This document shows, piece by piece, positions 18,461-29,534 of a DNA stretch of 64,000 bases (positions are counted from its first letter, which is position 1; each line of letters opens with the position of its first letter). Both the position numbers and the translations under genes were made by a program. The notes under the pieces were generated by a model. It saw only the letters and a program-made list of their open reading frames with translations, had not been told where the DNA came from and searched no databases. Source of the DNA: an uncultured Cyclobacteriaceae bacterium (GTDB lineage Bacteria > Bacteroidota > Bacteroidia > Cytophagales > Cyclobacteriaceae); NCBI GenBank assembly GCA_943788235.1, contig CALSPM010000005.1:310001-374000 (forward strand), written 5' to 3'.

Positions 18461-19351
18461 ATGATAGAATTACCTGTAATTTCAGCAGCGTCTAGTAAGC
18501 ACATAAAAAAACCAAATTGGCTGCGCGTAAAACTCCCAGTTGGCGAAGCTTATGCGAAGGTTCGTAAAATTGTAGATGAAAACAAGCTGCATACCATTTG
18601 CGAGAGTGGAAACTGTCCAAACATGGGTGAATGTTGGGGTGCAGGAACGGCTACCTTCATGATTTTAGGAAATGTATGCACACGAAGTTGTACCTTCTGT
18701 GCGGTAGCTACGGGACGACCTCCTGAATATGATGAGGCTGAGCCCCAACGCGTTGCAGAAGCCATTGCCACCATGGGGGTAAAACATGCGGTACTTACTT
18801 CGGTCAATCGAGATGAGCTCAAAGATCGGGGTGCAGAAATATGGTATCAGACGGTAAAATTGGTAAAAGAACTAAGTCCATCAACGACTATTGAAACCTT
18901 AATACCAGATGTTAAGAACAATTGGGATGCCTTACAGCGGATGGTTGAAGGAGGACAAGAGGTCGTTTCTCATAATATGGAAACGGTCGAAAGATTGTAC
19001 AGAAGAGTCAGACCTCAGGCAAGATATGCGAGAAGTCTAGAACAAACTCTACGTACTTACAAGATGGGCAAGCGAACCAAATCAGGGATTATGCTAGGTC
19101 TTGGAGAAACTGAAGAAGAAGTTTTTAAGGCCATAGATGATTTGGTGGAGGCCGGATTACATATTTTGACATTGGGGCAATATCTACAACCCACTAAAAT
19201 GCATATTGAAGTAGCAGAGTTCATCCATCCGGATCAATTTGAAAAGTACAAGGAGGAAGGCTTAAGGAGGGGATTGAAATACGTTGAGTCCGGTCCTTTA
19301 GTTCGCTCATCATATCATGCTGAAAGGCATGTAAACGTATCTCTAGATTAA
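18461..19351 (+). CDS. lipA: Lipoyl synthase
   Basis: [40 protein letters not shown]; start reassigned to [12 protein letters not shown]. Confidence 0.97.
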   Translation: MIELPVISAASSKHIKKPNWLRVKLPVGEAYAKVRKIVDENKLHTICESGNCPNMGECWGAGTATFMILGNVCTRSCTFCAVATGRPPEYDEAEPQRVAEAIATMGVKHAVLTSVNRDELKDRGAEIWYQTVKLVKELSPSTTIETLIPDVKNNWDALQRMVEGGQEVVSHNMETVERLYRRVRPQARYARSLEQTLRTYKMGKRTKSGIMLGLGETEEEVFKAIDDLVEAGLHILTLGQYLQPTKMHIEVAEFIHPDQFEKYKEEGLRRGLKYVESGPLVRSSYHAERHVNVSLD

Positions 19352-19403
19352 AGGTATATTGCTTTAGTCATTATTCAAAAAGATCGAGACCTCAAAAAAT
19401 AGC

Positions 19404-20315
19404 TTAATTTTTGAGCATGATCTCCTCAACGTTCTTTTTGATCTTGAAACAGATTTCATCAAGGGGTAAATCATTGATATCTTCCCCAAAAGGGTCTTCG
19501 ATTTCTTCTGAGATGAGTTCGACACTTACTAAAAAATAAAAAGTAAGAATTACTATAGGCGTAGTCCAATAACCAAATTGCCAAGCAAAGCTGACCGGAA
19601 GTGTTAAAGAGTAAATGAACAAAAATTTCTTGATAAACATGCTGAATGAAAAAGGAATGGGAGTTGTTTTGATACGTTCGCAGCCTCCTATCATATCTAC
19701 AAAACCCTTTAATTCTTTATCTAGAATATAAAGTTGGTACCCATCAATTATCTGATCCTTATAAAGCTGATTGGTTCTTTCAAATAAGGCGTCAGCCAAT
19801 TTATTAGGTCTGTGCGTACTAGAGATGACGTTATTCCTTAAGGTCTCATCAGGCAAGGACAATTCACTGACAAGAATACTGTCTCGAAGATGTTCTTTGG
19901 TTGCGAAAGCAATATTCGCAATCATGTCAATAAAAAATTCTCGATCGGCTGTTCTATCAACGGGGAGTATATTATTTATTTTTATGGCCAAATAGCGTGT
20001 ATCATTGACTAATTTTCCCCATAATTTTCTTCCTTCCCACCAACGATCATAAGCGGTATTGATTCTGAATACCAGAAACAGCCCGAGCATCACACCAATA
20101 ATAGAATGAAATTGTATGGTACTTTCATAATGGAGTTGCGTAAGATCAACGACGATGGCTACATAAGCGGTCGAAAAGACACCCATGAATAAAATAAGAG
20201 GCAGTAATGACTTAAATACATATCTGCTGTAGACATCAAAAATGAGGGATGCCCAGGATTTAGGATTATATTTTATCATAGTTTTAAAGTACGCTGTTCG
20301 TATGACTTTTTTCAA
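19404..20315 (-). CDS. Bestrophin/UPF0187 family membrane protein
   Basis: SLLPLILFMGVFSTAYVAIVVDL...SIIGVMLGLFLVFRINTAYDRWWEGRKLWGKLVNDTR. Confidence 0.9.
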   Translation of the reverse strand: MKKVIRTAYFKTMIKYNPKSWASLIFDVYSRYVFKSLLPLILFMGVFSTAYVAIVVDLTQLHYESTIQFHSIIGVMLGLFLVFRINTAYDRWWEGRKLWGKLVNDTRYLAIKINNILPVDRTADREFFIDMIANIAFATKEHLRDSILVSELSLPDETLRNNVISSTHRPNKLADALFERTNQLYKDQIIDGYQLYILDKELKGFVDMIGGCERIKTTPIPFSFSMFIKKFLFIYSLTLPVSFAWQFGYWTTPIVILTFYFLVSVELISEEIEDPFGEDINDLPLDEICFKIKKNVEEIMLKN

Positions 20316-20497
20316 ATAGCCAATAACTGAAAATTTTTAGGGCTCTAATATTACCTTTCAGGCGTTCCCTTTTAGCATATTCATATTGGTAGTAAATAAT
20401 CTAACTTGGTCATTTATATATGCAATAATAATAGTAATACTATTAATTAGCAAATTTCTTATAGAATCCTTTGAAATAACAGCTTAATCCAAATTTT

Positions 20498-21647
20498 TTA
20501 GAATAAAGGTACTTGATTTTTTCTATCAATATTGAGGGTCAATACTTTAATGAGTTGAGGCCGAGTGCAGATTTTAGTTTGATTAGTCTGCGGTAGGATT
20601 GAGTCGATGCTGTTTGCATCTATTGTACCCATCAAAACTTGAGTTTTGATGTGATGATGAAGGGCCTTGGCAGAAATGATTTCATCAGGAGAAATATTAT
20701 TTGAAAAAATCAGGCAATCGATACCTGCATTGATGGCTAAAACTACGGCTTCCTTGAAGCCATAGTTTTTAATAATGGCTGCCATGTGCATATCATCACT
20801 AAAAATGACTCCTTCGTATCCTAATTCTTTCCGAAGAAGGTCTGTAATTATTCGCTTCGAGAGTGTAGCTGGAAATAGGTTTTCGTCTAGGTTTTGGTTA
20901 ATAATGTGTGCGGTCATTATGGCTTGAACAGATCCTGTTTTGATCAATGTAATATAAGGTTCTAACTCCTTTTTTTGCCAGCTATTAGAGACGTCGGCGA
21001 CGCCTAAATGCGTGTCTACTTGAGAGGAACCATGACCTGGAAAATGCTTCAGTACAGTAGCCACATTAAAAGGTTTGTGCCCTTCAATATAAGCAGTCGC
21101 ATGTCGGGCGACCGTTTGTGGATCTTTTGAATAGCTCCGCTCATTTTTTACAATCACCGGATTACTAGGATTAATGGCCACATCTACTGATGGTGCATAG
21201 TTTACATTAAAACCAAGAGAACTAAGAGTTTGAGCGGTTTGGGTACTATAGAATTTTGTTGAGTCTAGGTCATCCATGGCCCCCAAATAGGCAGCCGAAA
21301 CAGTTTTTGGGAAGCCATATTTAGGTTTCAAGCGATTGACATAGCCTCCTTCTTCATCAATGGCAATAAACAAAGGTATGTTGGCCTCTTTTTGGAGCTC
21401 CTCAATCATTTTTTTTAATGCCACTTTTGTATCTTCTTTTTGCATATTTTTTTCAAAAAGGATGACCCCACCGACTTTACCGGTTTTGATGAGATTACGT
21501 AATTCGTTACGCACCGAAGCATCACCAAAATCAGTAATTCCTATCTGAATCATTTGACCAATCATAATATCCAAGGAGTCTTTTGGCTCACCTATTGCAC
21601 CATAAAAGAAGAGCATAGAAAGTGACTGTAATACTAATTTTTTTCAT
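20498..21647 (-). CDS. Glycoside hydrolase family 3 N-terminal domain protein (beta-N-acetylhexosaminidase-like), probable frameshift in the signal peptide
   Basis: IDEEGGYVNRLKP...LKHFPGHGSSQVDTHLGVADV...VIFSDDMHMAAI; MKKISITVTFYALLLW (ATG 21645-21647, ATGA overlap with upstream stop) is out of frame with GAIGEPKDSLDIM. Confidence 0.85.
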
Positions 21648-22720
21648 ATTCGCATCATTTTATCTATTGGTTGACCACTGAGTGTTTCTTGTCCCATCAT
21701 GAGATCTGATGTAAGGCATGAATGGACTGGTAAGATACCGATAATATGGCCGAGTGAGAATTGATTTTTGTCAACATTTTTGGGTAAATGAATGATGCCG
21801 TGCTCTTGAGATATTTTATTGAGGTAGACACCCTCTAAAACTGCCCAGCCATTTTGATTAAAAGTTACAATTTGGCCAAAATGCTTATGAGGACTCATGA
21901 CGAAATCTTTAGAAAAATGGACGGCACCACCATAGATGACCACTTCATTACGATCATAATGTTCTGCCACAATTGGGCAAGCCATAGCCACTGCGATTTG
22001 ATCAACCGTACAAGAGCCTATCGCCACTTGTGTCAGATCATAATAAACGAAGTTTCCGCAGCGAAATTCGGAGATCAAGTTAAAATTTTCAGAGACAGAA
22101 CAAGAAGGGGTATCCCCATAGCTTACAAAGGGAGGGTCTATAAATCGGTTGACTAAGAGTTCCAGTTTTTGGAGACTTGTTTTATGCGCTTTTTCAATCT
22201 CATCTGTACCATGAGCATCATAAGTATGCCCGGCATGTGCCATCAATCCAGAAAATTGACATATTGAATTTCTTTGATCGGCCAATGATAAAATAGATTC
22301 CCAATTACTCGCATCAATTCCCGTTCTTCCATAACCGACATCTGTTTTAATCATGTAGTGGATGGGAGTTTTCATATGGGATTTAAGATGTGTTAAGGCT
22401 TGCTGAGATTCGATTGATACAGTCAGCTTAATGTGCGTGGCTAATTCATTGAGTTTTTGATGTTCCAACAAGTTATAGGGGAAGGCAATATGGATGTCAT
22501 CCCAACCATGCTGATAAAAATAATGGGCCATGGCGAGTGAAGAAACAGCAATGTGGTTTACTCCCATTTCACGGAACCACCGCGCTACGGTCGCAGATTG
22601 ATGGGTTTTAAAATGGGGCCTAAACAGCAGATTAGATTTTTTGGCCTTTTCAGCCATAAAGGCAATGTTTTTTCTTGCTTTGACTTCATCGATGATTAAA
22701 GTAGGTCGAGTGATTTTCAT
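21644..22720 (-). CDS. D-threonine aldolase-like / alanine racemase N-terminal domain PLP enzyme
   Basis: RPTLIIDEVKARKNIAFMAEKAKKSNLLFRPHFKTHQSATVARWF; GDTPSCS motif and C-terminal HSCLTSDLM. Confidence 0.85.
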   Translation of the reverse strand: MKITRPTLIIDEVKARKNIAFMAEKAKKSNLLFRPHFKTHQSATVARWFREMGVNHIAVSSLAMAHYFYQHGWDDIHIAFPYNLLEHQKLNELATHIKLTVSIESQQALTHLKSHMKTPIHYMIKTDVGYGRTGIDASNWESILSLADQRNSICQFSGLMAHAGHTYDAHGTDEIEKAHKTSLQKLELLVNRFIDPPFVSYGDTPSCSVSENFNLISEFRCGNFVYYDLTQVAIGSCTVDQIAVAMACPIVAEHYDRNEVVIYGGAVHFSKDFVMSPHKHFGQIVTFNQNGWAVLEGVYLNKISQEHGIIHLPKNVDKNQFSLGHIIGILPVHSCLTSDLMMGQETLSGQPIDKMMRI

Positions 22721-24065
22721 GATTGATTGTAATCGATTAAAAGTTTGATGATCTCAACAAAATAGGCCCCATTATCATGCCCATACCAACTCATGGAACG
22801 GGGCTCGTATTTTTCCAAATCATACCATTTGTCATCAGGGACATATCCTGCATATCCACCGTTAAATGATGAGATAATTAGATTTAGATTTTTGGACTTG
22901 GCATAGGCATACAACTCCACTGCCAATTCCCCAGAGAAATCACAAGGCAATCCAATCATGACCAAATCATTGAGCTGAATCATGGAGATTTCCAATGGGG
23001 AGTGACCAAATGCCCATTTAAAGACCCATGGACGAAGCGCCCAGTTTTCAGAAATTTTGACCATAGGCTGTCTTAAAAAAAGGGGTATTCTAATAAAGCT
23101 AAGATTTAATTGGTTTTCATAAGGATATCCAAATTGCTGAATTAAAGCAACTTGTTTGGCCATTTCTTCACCCATAAATTGAGCGCGATCAAATCCTTGT
23201 CTTGGACCGGTTTCTGGACCCATGCTTGCTACGGCGCCGGCGCTGTAAACAGCAAAATCGAGGGGAGTATGGTTCACCATCCAATCAGAAAAAACTCCGG
23301 GATAATCTCTAGACATTTGTTTATTTTCACCAGAAAGGCACGTGGCATGGGCACCGTAAAAGACATGTACTCCTTCTTGTATGCCTGATTTTAAGGCCAT
23401 GAGTTTTAAGGAGGGATCGGTAATGCCTTGGGTACCGATGAGGCGATTAGTAATCAATGTAGGAATGGATAATTCATTAAAACTCCAGGCACCAGCATTT
23501 AACCTTTTCTCGGCCATCTGAATACTGGCTACGATTTGATTGGCGATAAATTCAGGGTACTTGGCATCGTAGTTCCTGCGATCATATTGCCTACCAAACC
23601 GGGTGCCCAACCCCCTAAACTGGAATGCGTATGGGTGGCCGAAAGAAAAACTTCCGGTACGGACCAACCCGTATTAAAAAGCTTTTCTTTTAAAAGGGCA
23701 GTTACTTCTGGCGGAATAATCAACAGGTCTGCTGAGACGATGGCGATTTTATTTTTACCATTGTTTATGACGGTAGTGCTAACGTAGATGGAGTCATGAA
23801 CGCTTGTCATTTCTTTGGGTCGTCGATTCCCATAACCCGCTAAAGGAGCCAATTCGGAAGGTGTCAAGTTGGCCCGGGCAAACCCTATCAACAAGGTATC
23901 TCCGATGGAGCGACTGGGATTTTTTGTCAGTAACTGATTGATTTCATGGATACTTTTTTTATAAAAATCAAGCGCCTTGTATGGGGTACGATCTATACGA
24001 GTGAGGGTGCTGGAAAGAAAAATAATGAGGAGACCAGAAGTGAGGAGGAGCGTTTTTTTAAGCAT
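22717..24065 (-). pseudogene. Neutral/alkaline non-lysosomal ceramidase-like protein, frameshifted (~23570-23580)
   Basis: N-terminal ORF ...IGFARANLTPSELAPLAGYGNRRPKEMTSVHDSIYV...SATHTHSSLGGWAPGLVGNMIAG continues in another frame as NYDAKYPEFIANQIVASIQMAEKRLNAGAW... Confidence 0.8.
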
Positions 24066-24242
24066 GCTATCGTGATTTGTTCTGGGATCAATATTTTATT
24101 AGGGTTGAAATTATCTGCAAATATTATGAGATTAAATTTAGGCCAATAATTGTTACTTGAACCAAAGTCTAATTATTTTTTCGCCATCCACCCTAATTTT
24201 TTTTTTGTATTAATAATGAGGCATCAGGCCCTACTAGCCCGC

Positions 24243-25770
24243 TCAATTTTCGCGATCTAAACTTCGACATTGAATGGCTTCAGCTAGATGCTCGATGAGA
24301 ATATCATCTTTTCCTGCTAAGTCGGCAATGGTGCGGGCGACTTTCAAAATTCTATCATAGGCCCTTGCCGAAAGCCCTAATCTACCCATAGCTGTTTTTA
24401 GTAATATCTTATCTGCCGCATTAATGGAGCAGATATTTTTGACCATTGGCGAGGGCATCATCGCGTTATTATGAATGGCAGACTGACTTTCAAATCTTAA
24501 TTGCTGACGATTTCGAGTGGAGATGACGCGATCACGAATCGCCGTACTAACTTCAGACTTTCTATTTGAAGTCATCTGATCAAAGTAAATAGGGGTTACC
24601 TCCACATGAAGATCTATACGATCCAGCAAAGGGCCACTGATTTTGTTGAGATAACGCTATACGGCACCTGGGGGACATATGCATTCTTTTTCTGAATGGA
24701 GATAAAAGCCACAGGGACAAGGGTTCATACTCGCAATCAACATAAAATTCGCGGAAAAATCAATGAATACTCGCGCTCTAGAGATCGTGATATGGCGCTC
24801 TTCGAGGGGCTGTCTGAGGACCTCAAGGGCCGAACGTTTAAATTCAGGAAGTTCGTCTAAAAAAAGAATACCATTATTGGCCAAAGAAATTTCACCAGAT
24901 TGCGGAATACTCCCTCCTCCTACCAGTGCGACATCACTTACCGTATGGTGGGGTGCCTGAAATGGGCGTATCGAAATGAGATGAGCATCGGTTCCGAGTT
25001 TTCCTGCAACAGAATTTATTTTGGTCGTTTCTAGGGCTTCATAAAGGTTTAAAGGGGGTAAAATCAAAGGAATTCTCTTTGCCAACATGGTTTTCCGTGC
25101 TCCGGGAGGACCAATTATGATGACATTATGCCCCCCTGCGGCGGCAATTTCAAAAGTTCTTTTGATATTTTCTTGCCCTTGTACATCTGAAAAGTCTACT
25201 CCGTATTCATTTTGATAAAATTCGAAGTTTTCTCGGGTATCATACTGCATGGGAGCAATGATATTTTCCCATTTGAATGTTCTACCGCTTCTTTGATATT
25301 TGTGATACCAATGATTTCTAACTGATCTACAATGGCCGCTTCCCTTGCGTTTTCTTTGGGTAATATAAATCCTTTAAACCCTTGTTTTCGAGCTTCGATT
25401 GCAATGAGCAGAATACCTCTGAGTGGGTGCAATTGACCGTCAAAGGATAATTCTCCCATCACTAAATATTGATCAAGCGTGGGTAAATTAACTTGATTAG
25501 AGGCCCTTAAGATGGCTAATTTAATGGGAGGTCATAAAAGGAGCCTTCTTTTTTGATATCGGCTGGAGCCAAATTTACTACAATCTTCTGTCGGGGCATG
25601 TGGTAGTTATAAAACTTAATCGCTCCCTCCACCCGCTGTTGACTTTCTTTAACGGTCGAATCAGGCAGTCCTACCATAAAAAATTGGGTTCCTTGGCTAA
25701 CATCTACTTCAATCGTTATAATGAAGGCATCAACACCGTATACCGTACTGCCATAGGTTTTAGCTAATAT
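24243..25770 (-). pseudogene. ComM/YifB Mg-chelatase-like AAA ATPase, degraded
   Basis: Reassembled LAKTYGSTVYGVDAFIITIEVDVSQGTQFFMVGLPDSTVKESQQRVEGAIKFYNYHMPRQKIVVNLAPADIKKEGSFYDLPL...[21 protein letters not shown]...NPCPCGFY...[26 protein letters not shown]; start codon position reads ATA (25768-25770), frameshifts ~25515-25529 and ~25255-25275, TAG at 24657-24659. Confidence 0.9.
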
Positions 25771-26096
25771 AATTTATTAAAATAATCATTGATAGAGTAG
25801 GATAAGGGACATGACACTTGTCGTAATTACAAAACTAGAATCAACTTTACTTCCCCAGTCAGTATTTAATGTCTTGAATCTGGGTTTTTTGTGTAATGAA
25901 TTAAGTCCTATGCCTATTAGGTGGCTGCACATTGCTAGACTTACTAAACTGATCTACTTTCTAAGAATCTAGCTCTTTTAATTGATCATATTTTATTAGT
26001 TTACGAAACTACTCTGGATCTGAATGTTTCTTAATGAGATCTGTGTAGGCTCGCTAGGAAGCTATCTTTTGAATGATGATTCTCAATATTAAATCA

Positions 26097-26687
26097 TTAA
26101 TGAGTTATTTTTTGCTCAATCAATAAGATCATAATGTGGATGATCTTGATATGTATTTCTTGAATCCTATCTGCAAATCCAAAATGCGGTACAATCAATA
26201 TCCTATCTGCTATATTTGCTAACTTACCCCCATCTTTTCCGGCGAGTACAATGGTTTTCATATTCTTTTCTTTTGCGGCCTTTACTGCATTTACAATGTT
26301 CATAGAATTTCCACTCGTGCTGATGGCTAAAAGCACATCTCCATTATTGCCCATCCCCTCGATAAATCTTGAAAATATGAATTCATAACCATAATCATTA
26401 CCTACACAAGTGAGGTATGCTGCATCAGAAATAGCGATGGCAGGCAGGGATTTACGGTCATTTCTGTACCGACCGGTAAGTTCTTCGGCGAAATGCATCG
26501 CATCGCAATGCGAACCCCCGTTGCCACAAGTGATTATTTTACCTCCATTTTCTATGGCATGGGTCATGAGATGAGCCATTTCGGCGATGGTTTCGATCAA
26601 CTTAGGGTCGGCCATGAAGTTCGACAATACTTGATGGGCTTCTTGCAGCTCTTGTTCTATTATTTCAATCTGATTAGTAATCTTCAT
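26097..26687 (-). CDS. gmhA: D-sedoheptulose-7-phosphate isomerase
   Basis: [63 protein letters not shown] domain. Confidence 0.92.
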   Translation of the reverse strand: MKITNQIEIIEQELQEAHQVLSNFMADPKLIETIAEMAHLMTHAIENGGKIITCGNGGSHCDAMHFAEELTGRYRNDRKSLPAIAISDAAYLTCVGNDYGYEFIFSRFIEGMGNNGDVLLAISTSGNSMNIVNAVKAAKEKNMKTIVLAGKDGGKLANIADRILIVPHFGFADRIQEIHIKIIHIMILLIEQKITH

Positions 26688-27039
26688 TTTCTTCTAAAGA
26701 AGGTTGGTTAGGGTCATCGTTTGATTCAGAATTGGAGCCGTCATCATGGGTTATTTGATCATATAATTTTGATTTTATGGACATGACCTCATCCGTTTGC
26801 TCCCTGATTTTATTTTTAAGCTTGTTGATGGTGAACTTTTGAACAATGACCTCGAGTAACATCAGCACAGATAATAGTAAAATGAGATTGGCTCCAATCA
26901 CTGGGAGTTGTTTGAGAGCCAACCAGTAGCCCCAATCTTGAATGGTCTCGAGTATGATAGCCTCGTAATAGATCATCATGATAGATGAGATTGCTGCCGC
27001 GAGGTAAAGAATCAAAAAAGCATTTTTAAACTTTACCAT
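26674..27039 (-). CDS. Small two-TM membrane protein of unknown function
   Basis: 121 aa with two hydrophobic segments and an acidic tail; overlaps gmhA start. Confidence 0.6.
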   Translation of the reverse strand: MVKFKNAFLILYLAAAISSIMMIYYEAIILETIQDWGYWLALKQLPVIGANLILLLSVLMLLEVIVQKFTINKLKNKIREQTDEVMSIKSKLYDQITHDDGSNSESNDDPNQPSLEENEDY

Positions 27040-27094
27040 TTTAGTTCAAATGAGATATCCAAAGTTAATATATAAAGGATAAATGAAATTATTA

Positions 27095-28942
27095 TTATGG
27101 GGAACTTGATGCTGTTTGTGAATGAGGCATATTCTGAATTTCCAGAAGTGTTTTATAAACCCCAGCTTCCTTAATTAATTCCAGATGGCTGCCTGATTGA
27201 ATGATTTTGCCCTCTTTGAGGACCAAAATTAGGTCGGCATTTTGGATGGTACTTAATCTATGGGCAATCACTAAGGTCGTCCTGTTTTTTGTCAGATTGA
27301 GTATCGCATTTTGTACCAGTTTTTCAGACTCAGAATCCAGGGCTGAAGTGGCCTCATCCAAAATGAGGATTTCAGGATTTTTGAGAAGCGCACGTGCTAT
27401 GCTCATTCTTTGTTTTTGTCCTCCTGACAATTTAGATCCTCGCTCACCAATGATGGTATCATAACCCTTTTCAAGCTGCATGATAAACTGGTGTGCATTT
27501 GCGATTTTAGCAGCTGCGATGATTTCTTCTAAGTCAGCCTCAGCTTTGCCAAAGGAAATATTTTGACGGATGGTATCATTAAACAAAATGGACTCTTGGG
27601 TGACAATACCCATTTTTTTTCTTAACGAGGAGATGGTAATGTCTTTGATGTCTAATCCATCTACTCTGATTGAGCCTTCTGCGGGATCATAAAATCGGGC
27701 TAAGAGATCAGCAATGGTCGATTTTCCACCTCCAGATTGGCCTACCATAGCCACAGTGCTCCCTTTGGCGATATGGAAACTGATGTCATTGAGTACTTTT
27801 CGATCTTCATAAGCAAAATCAACCCCCTCGAAGGAGATATGTGATTTGTAGTTTATTAAATCTTGTGCATTTGCATGGTCAATTACCTTTATTGGTGTGT
27901 CAATTAGTTGAAATACGCGCTCACTTGAAACCAAACCTTTCTGAATATTGGTAAATGCATTGGCAATGTTCTTGGCAGGGACGATGAGTTGACCAAAAGT
28001 GATTAAAAAGAGAATAAATTTGGAAGGATCTAATTGATGTGAATCACTTAATACCATATGGCCTCCAATTAATAGAATTAAACAGAGCATTGAGGTCCCA
28101 AGTACCTGAGCCAGAGGTGCTGAAAGATTTGATTTTGTGGCCATTTTCATGCTTTGACGAGCATAAACGCCAGCCTCGCTTGTGAATTTTTTTTGCGTGT
28201 ACCATTGTGCATTAAATGCTTTAATGACTCTTATCCCTGATAACGTTTCTTCTAGTATATTGGTTAGCCTACTAATAGATTCTTGAGTAAATTGAGCTCT
28301 TCTTTTCAGCCTTTTAGCAATGTAAGAAATGGCTGATCCAGAGACAGGAACTAAAAGTAGCGTGTACAAAGTGAGCTCTACAGAGATAAAAAATAAGATA
28401 AAGAAATAGCCCAAAATTAAAAAAGGTTCTTTGAAAAGCACCGTGAGCGAATTGACAATGGTAGCTTCTATGTTTTGAACATCGGTGCTTACTTTGGTCA
28501 TCAGATCCCCTTTGCGAGCATCTGTAAAATAACCCAGATCCAATTCGGTAATTCGATTAAAAACTGAATTTCTGAGGTTTGTTACTGCATTTACTCGCGC
28601 TTTTGCTTGAAGCATAAGGGTCAGGTAATTAAAGAGGTTGGCAAAGACCACGGAAATGATGAGAATCAGGCAGATGGTGTAAAGTGCATCTCCTTTGGTT
28701 TGTGTAGCAATGAATTCATTTAAATAAGTATAAAATTGCTCTAGTGACCAAGGATTAGAGTCAACTGAAGTTGTTTCCGTTGCGGCTGTCGAAGTGGGCT
28801 TAAACAGTAAATTGAGTAAAGGGGCTAAAACAGCTAGGTTAACTATGCTGAAGAGAACAAATAACAGCGTATAAACAAAGTATTGAGGGATTAACCACTT
28901 GTAAGGTTTGGCGTATTGAAGCAATCTAAAATATGAATTCAT
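27095..28942 (-). CDS. ABC transporter ATP-binding/permease, MsbA-like
   Basis: Six-TM domain then GQSGGGKSTIADLLARFYDP, KLSGGQKQRMSIARALLKNPEILILDEATSALD. Confidence 0.92.
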   Translation of the reverse strand: MNSYFRLLQYAKPYKWLIPQYFVYTLLFVLFSIVNLAVLAPLLNLLFKPTSTAATETTSVDSNPWSLEQFYTYLNEFIATQTKGDALYTICLILIISVVFANLFNYLTLMLQAKARVNAVTNLRNSVFNRITELDLGYFTDARKGDLMTKVSTDVQNIEATIVNSLTVLFKEPFLILGYFFILFFISVELTLYTLLLVPVSGSAISYIAKRLKRRAQFTQESISRLTNILEETLSGIRVIKAFNAQWYTQKKFTSEAGVYARQSMKMATKSNLSAPLAQVLGTSMLCLILLIGGHMVLSDSHQLDPSKFILFLITFGQLIVPAKNIANAFTNIQKGLVSSERVFQLIDTPIKVIDHANAQDLINYKSHISFEGVDFAYEDRKVLNDISFHIAKGSTVAMVGQSGGGKSTIADLLARFYDPAEGSIRVDGLDIKDITISSLRKKMGIVTQESILFNDTIRQNISFGKAEADLEEIIAAAKIANAHQFIMQLEKGYDTIIGERGSKLSGGQKQRMSIARALLKNPEILILDEATSALDSESEKLVQNAILNLTKNRTTLVIAHRLSTIQNADLILVLKEGKIIQSGSHLELIKEAGVYKTLLEIQNMPHSQTASSSP

Positions 28943-29226
28943 GCGGGGAGTTTATTGGTTACAACCGAACGGGGTGAAAAGGAGATGTTTATATTGTTTA
29001 AAGTATAAGACCCTGTTAAAAACACCCTGTTATCAATTTATTTACTCATTCGTTCAAGCAAGAGCGCATACTCCTGCGAGACACAAAAATAGTCTAATGG
29101 AAAGAGAGACGTTTCATTTGATGTTAATATTCTTAAGAACTTAGAATTTATTAAAAATTGCACTTTTTTATTACACAAATTTATATTTATCTTTACAATT
29201 CTTTTTGAAACTATATAGTTCTGTTC

Positions 29227-29469
29227 ATGAAAAAAAATTTACATCCCGAATATAAAGAAGTTGTGTTCCTTGACACGTCAAGTAATTTCAAATTTTTGAC
29301 CAAGTCAACAATGAAGTCTTCGGATACCATTAAATGGGAGGACGGAAATGAATATCCGCTGGTGAAAATTGAAGTAAGCTCAGCCTCACATCCCTTTTAT
29401 ACAGGGAAAAAATTATTTGTGGACACGGCGGGACGTGTTGAGAAATTCAATAAGAGATATCAAAAATAA
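29227..29469 (+). CDS. rpmE2: 50S ribosomal protein L31 type B
   Basis: [29 protein letters not shown]...[30 protein letters not shown]; non-Zn type. Confidence 0.95.
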   Translation: MKKNLHPEYKEVVFLDTSSNFKFLTKSTMKSSDTIKWEDGNEYPLVKIEVSSASHPFYTGKKLFVDTAGRVEKFNKRYQK

Positions 29470-29490
29470 AAATAAGTAAAGATTTAAAGC

Positions 29491-29523
29491 AAGTCTTCAA
29501 GAATATTCTTGGAGACTTTTTTT
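29491..29523 (+). terminator. Intrinsic terminator after rpmE2
   Basis: AAGTCTTCAAGAAT/ATTCTTGGAGACTT inverted repeat followed by a T-run. Confidence 0.8.
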
Positions 29524-29534
29524 ATTTTTGGGGT

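Noticed and set aside
25196-25462. Separate small ORFs 24243-24629, 24657-25250 and 25196-25462 as independent genes
   Set aside because: They are colinear fragments of one ComM/YifB protein
29155-29196. Promoter for rpmE2 (TTG...TATCTTTAC)
   Set aside because: Spacing between TTG and TATCTTTA does not fit N19 and the -7 match is imperfect
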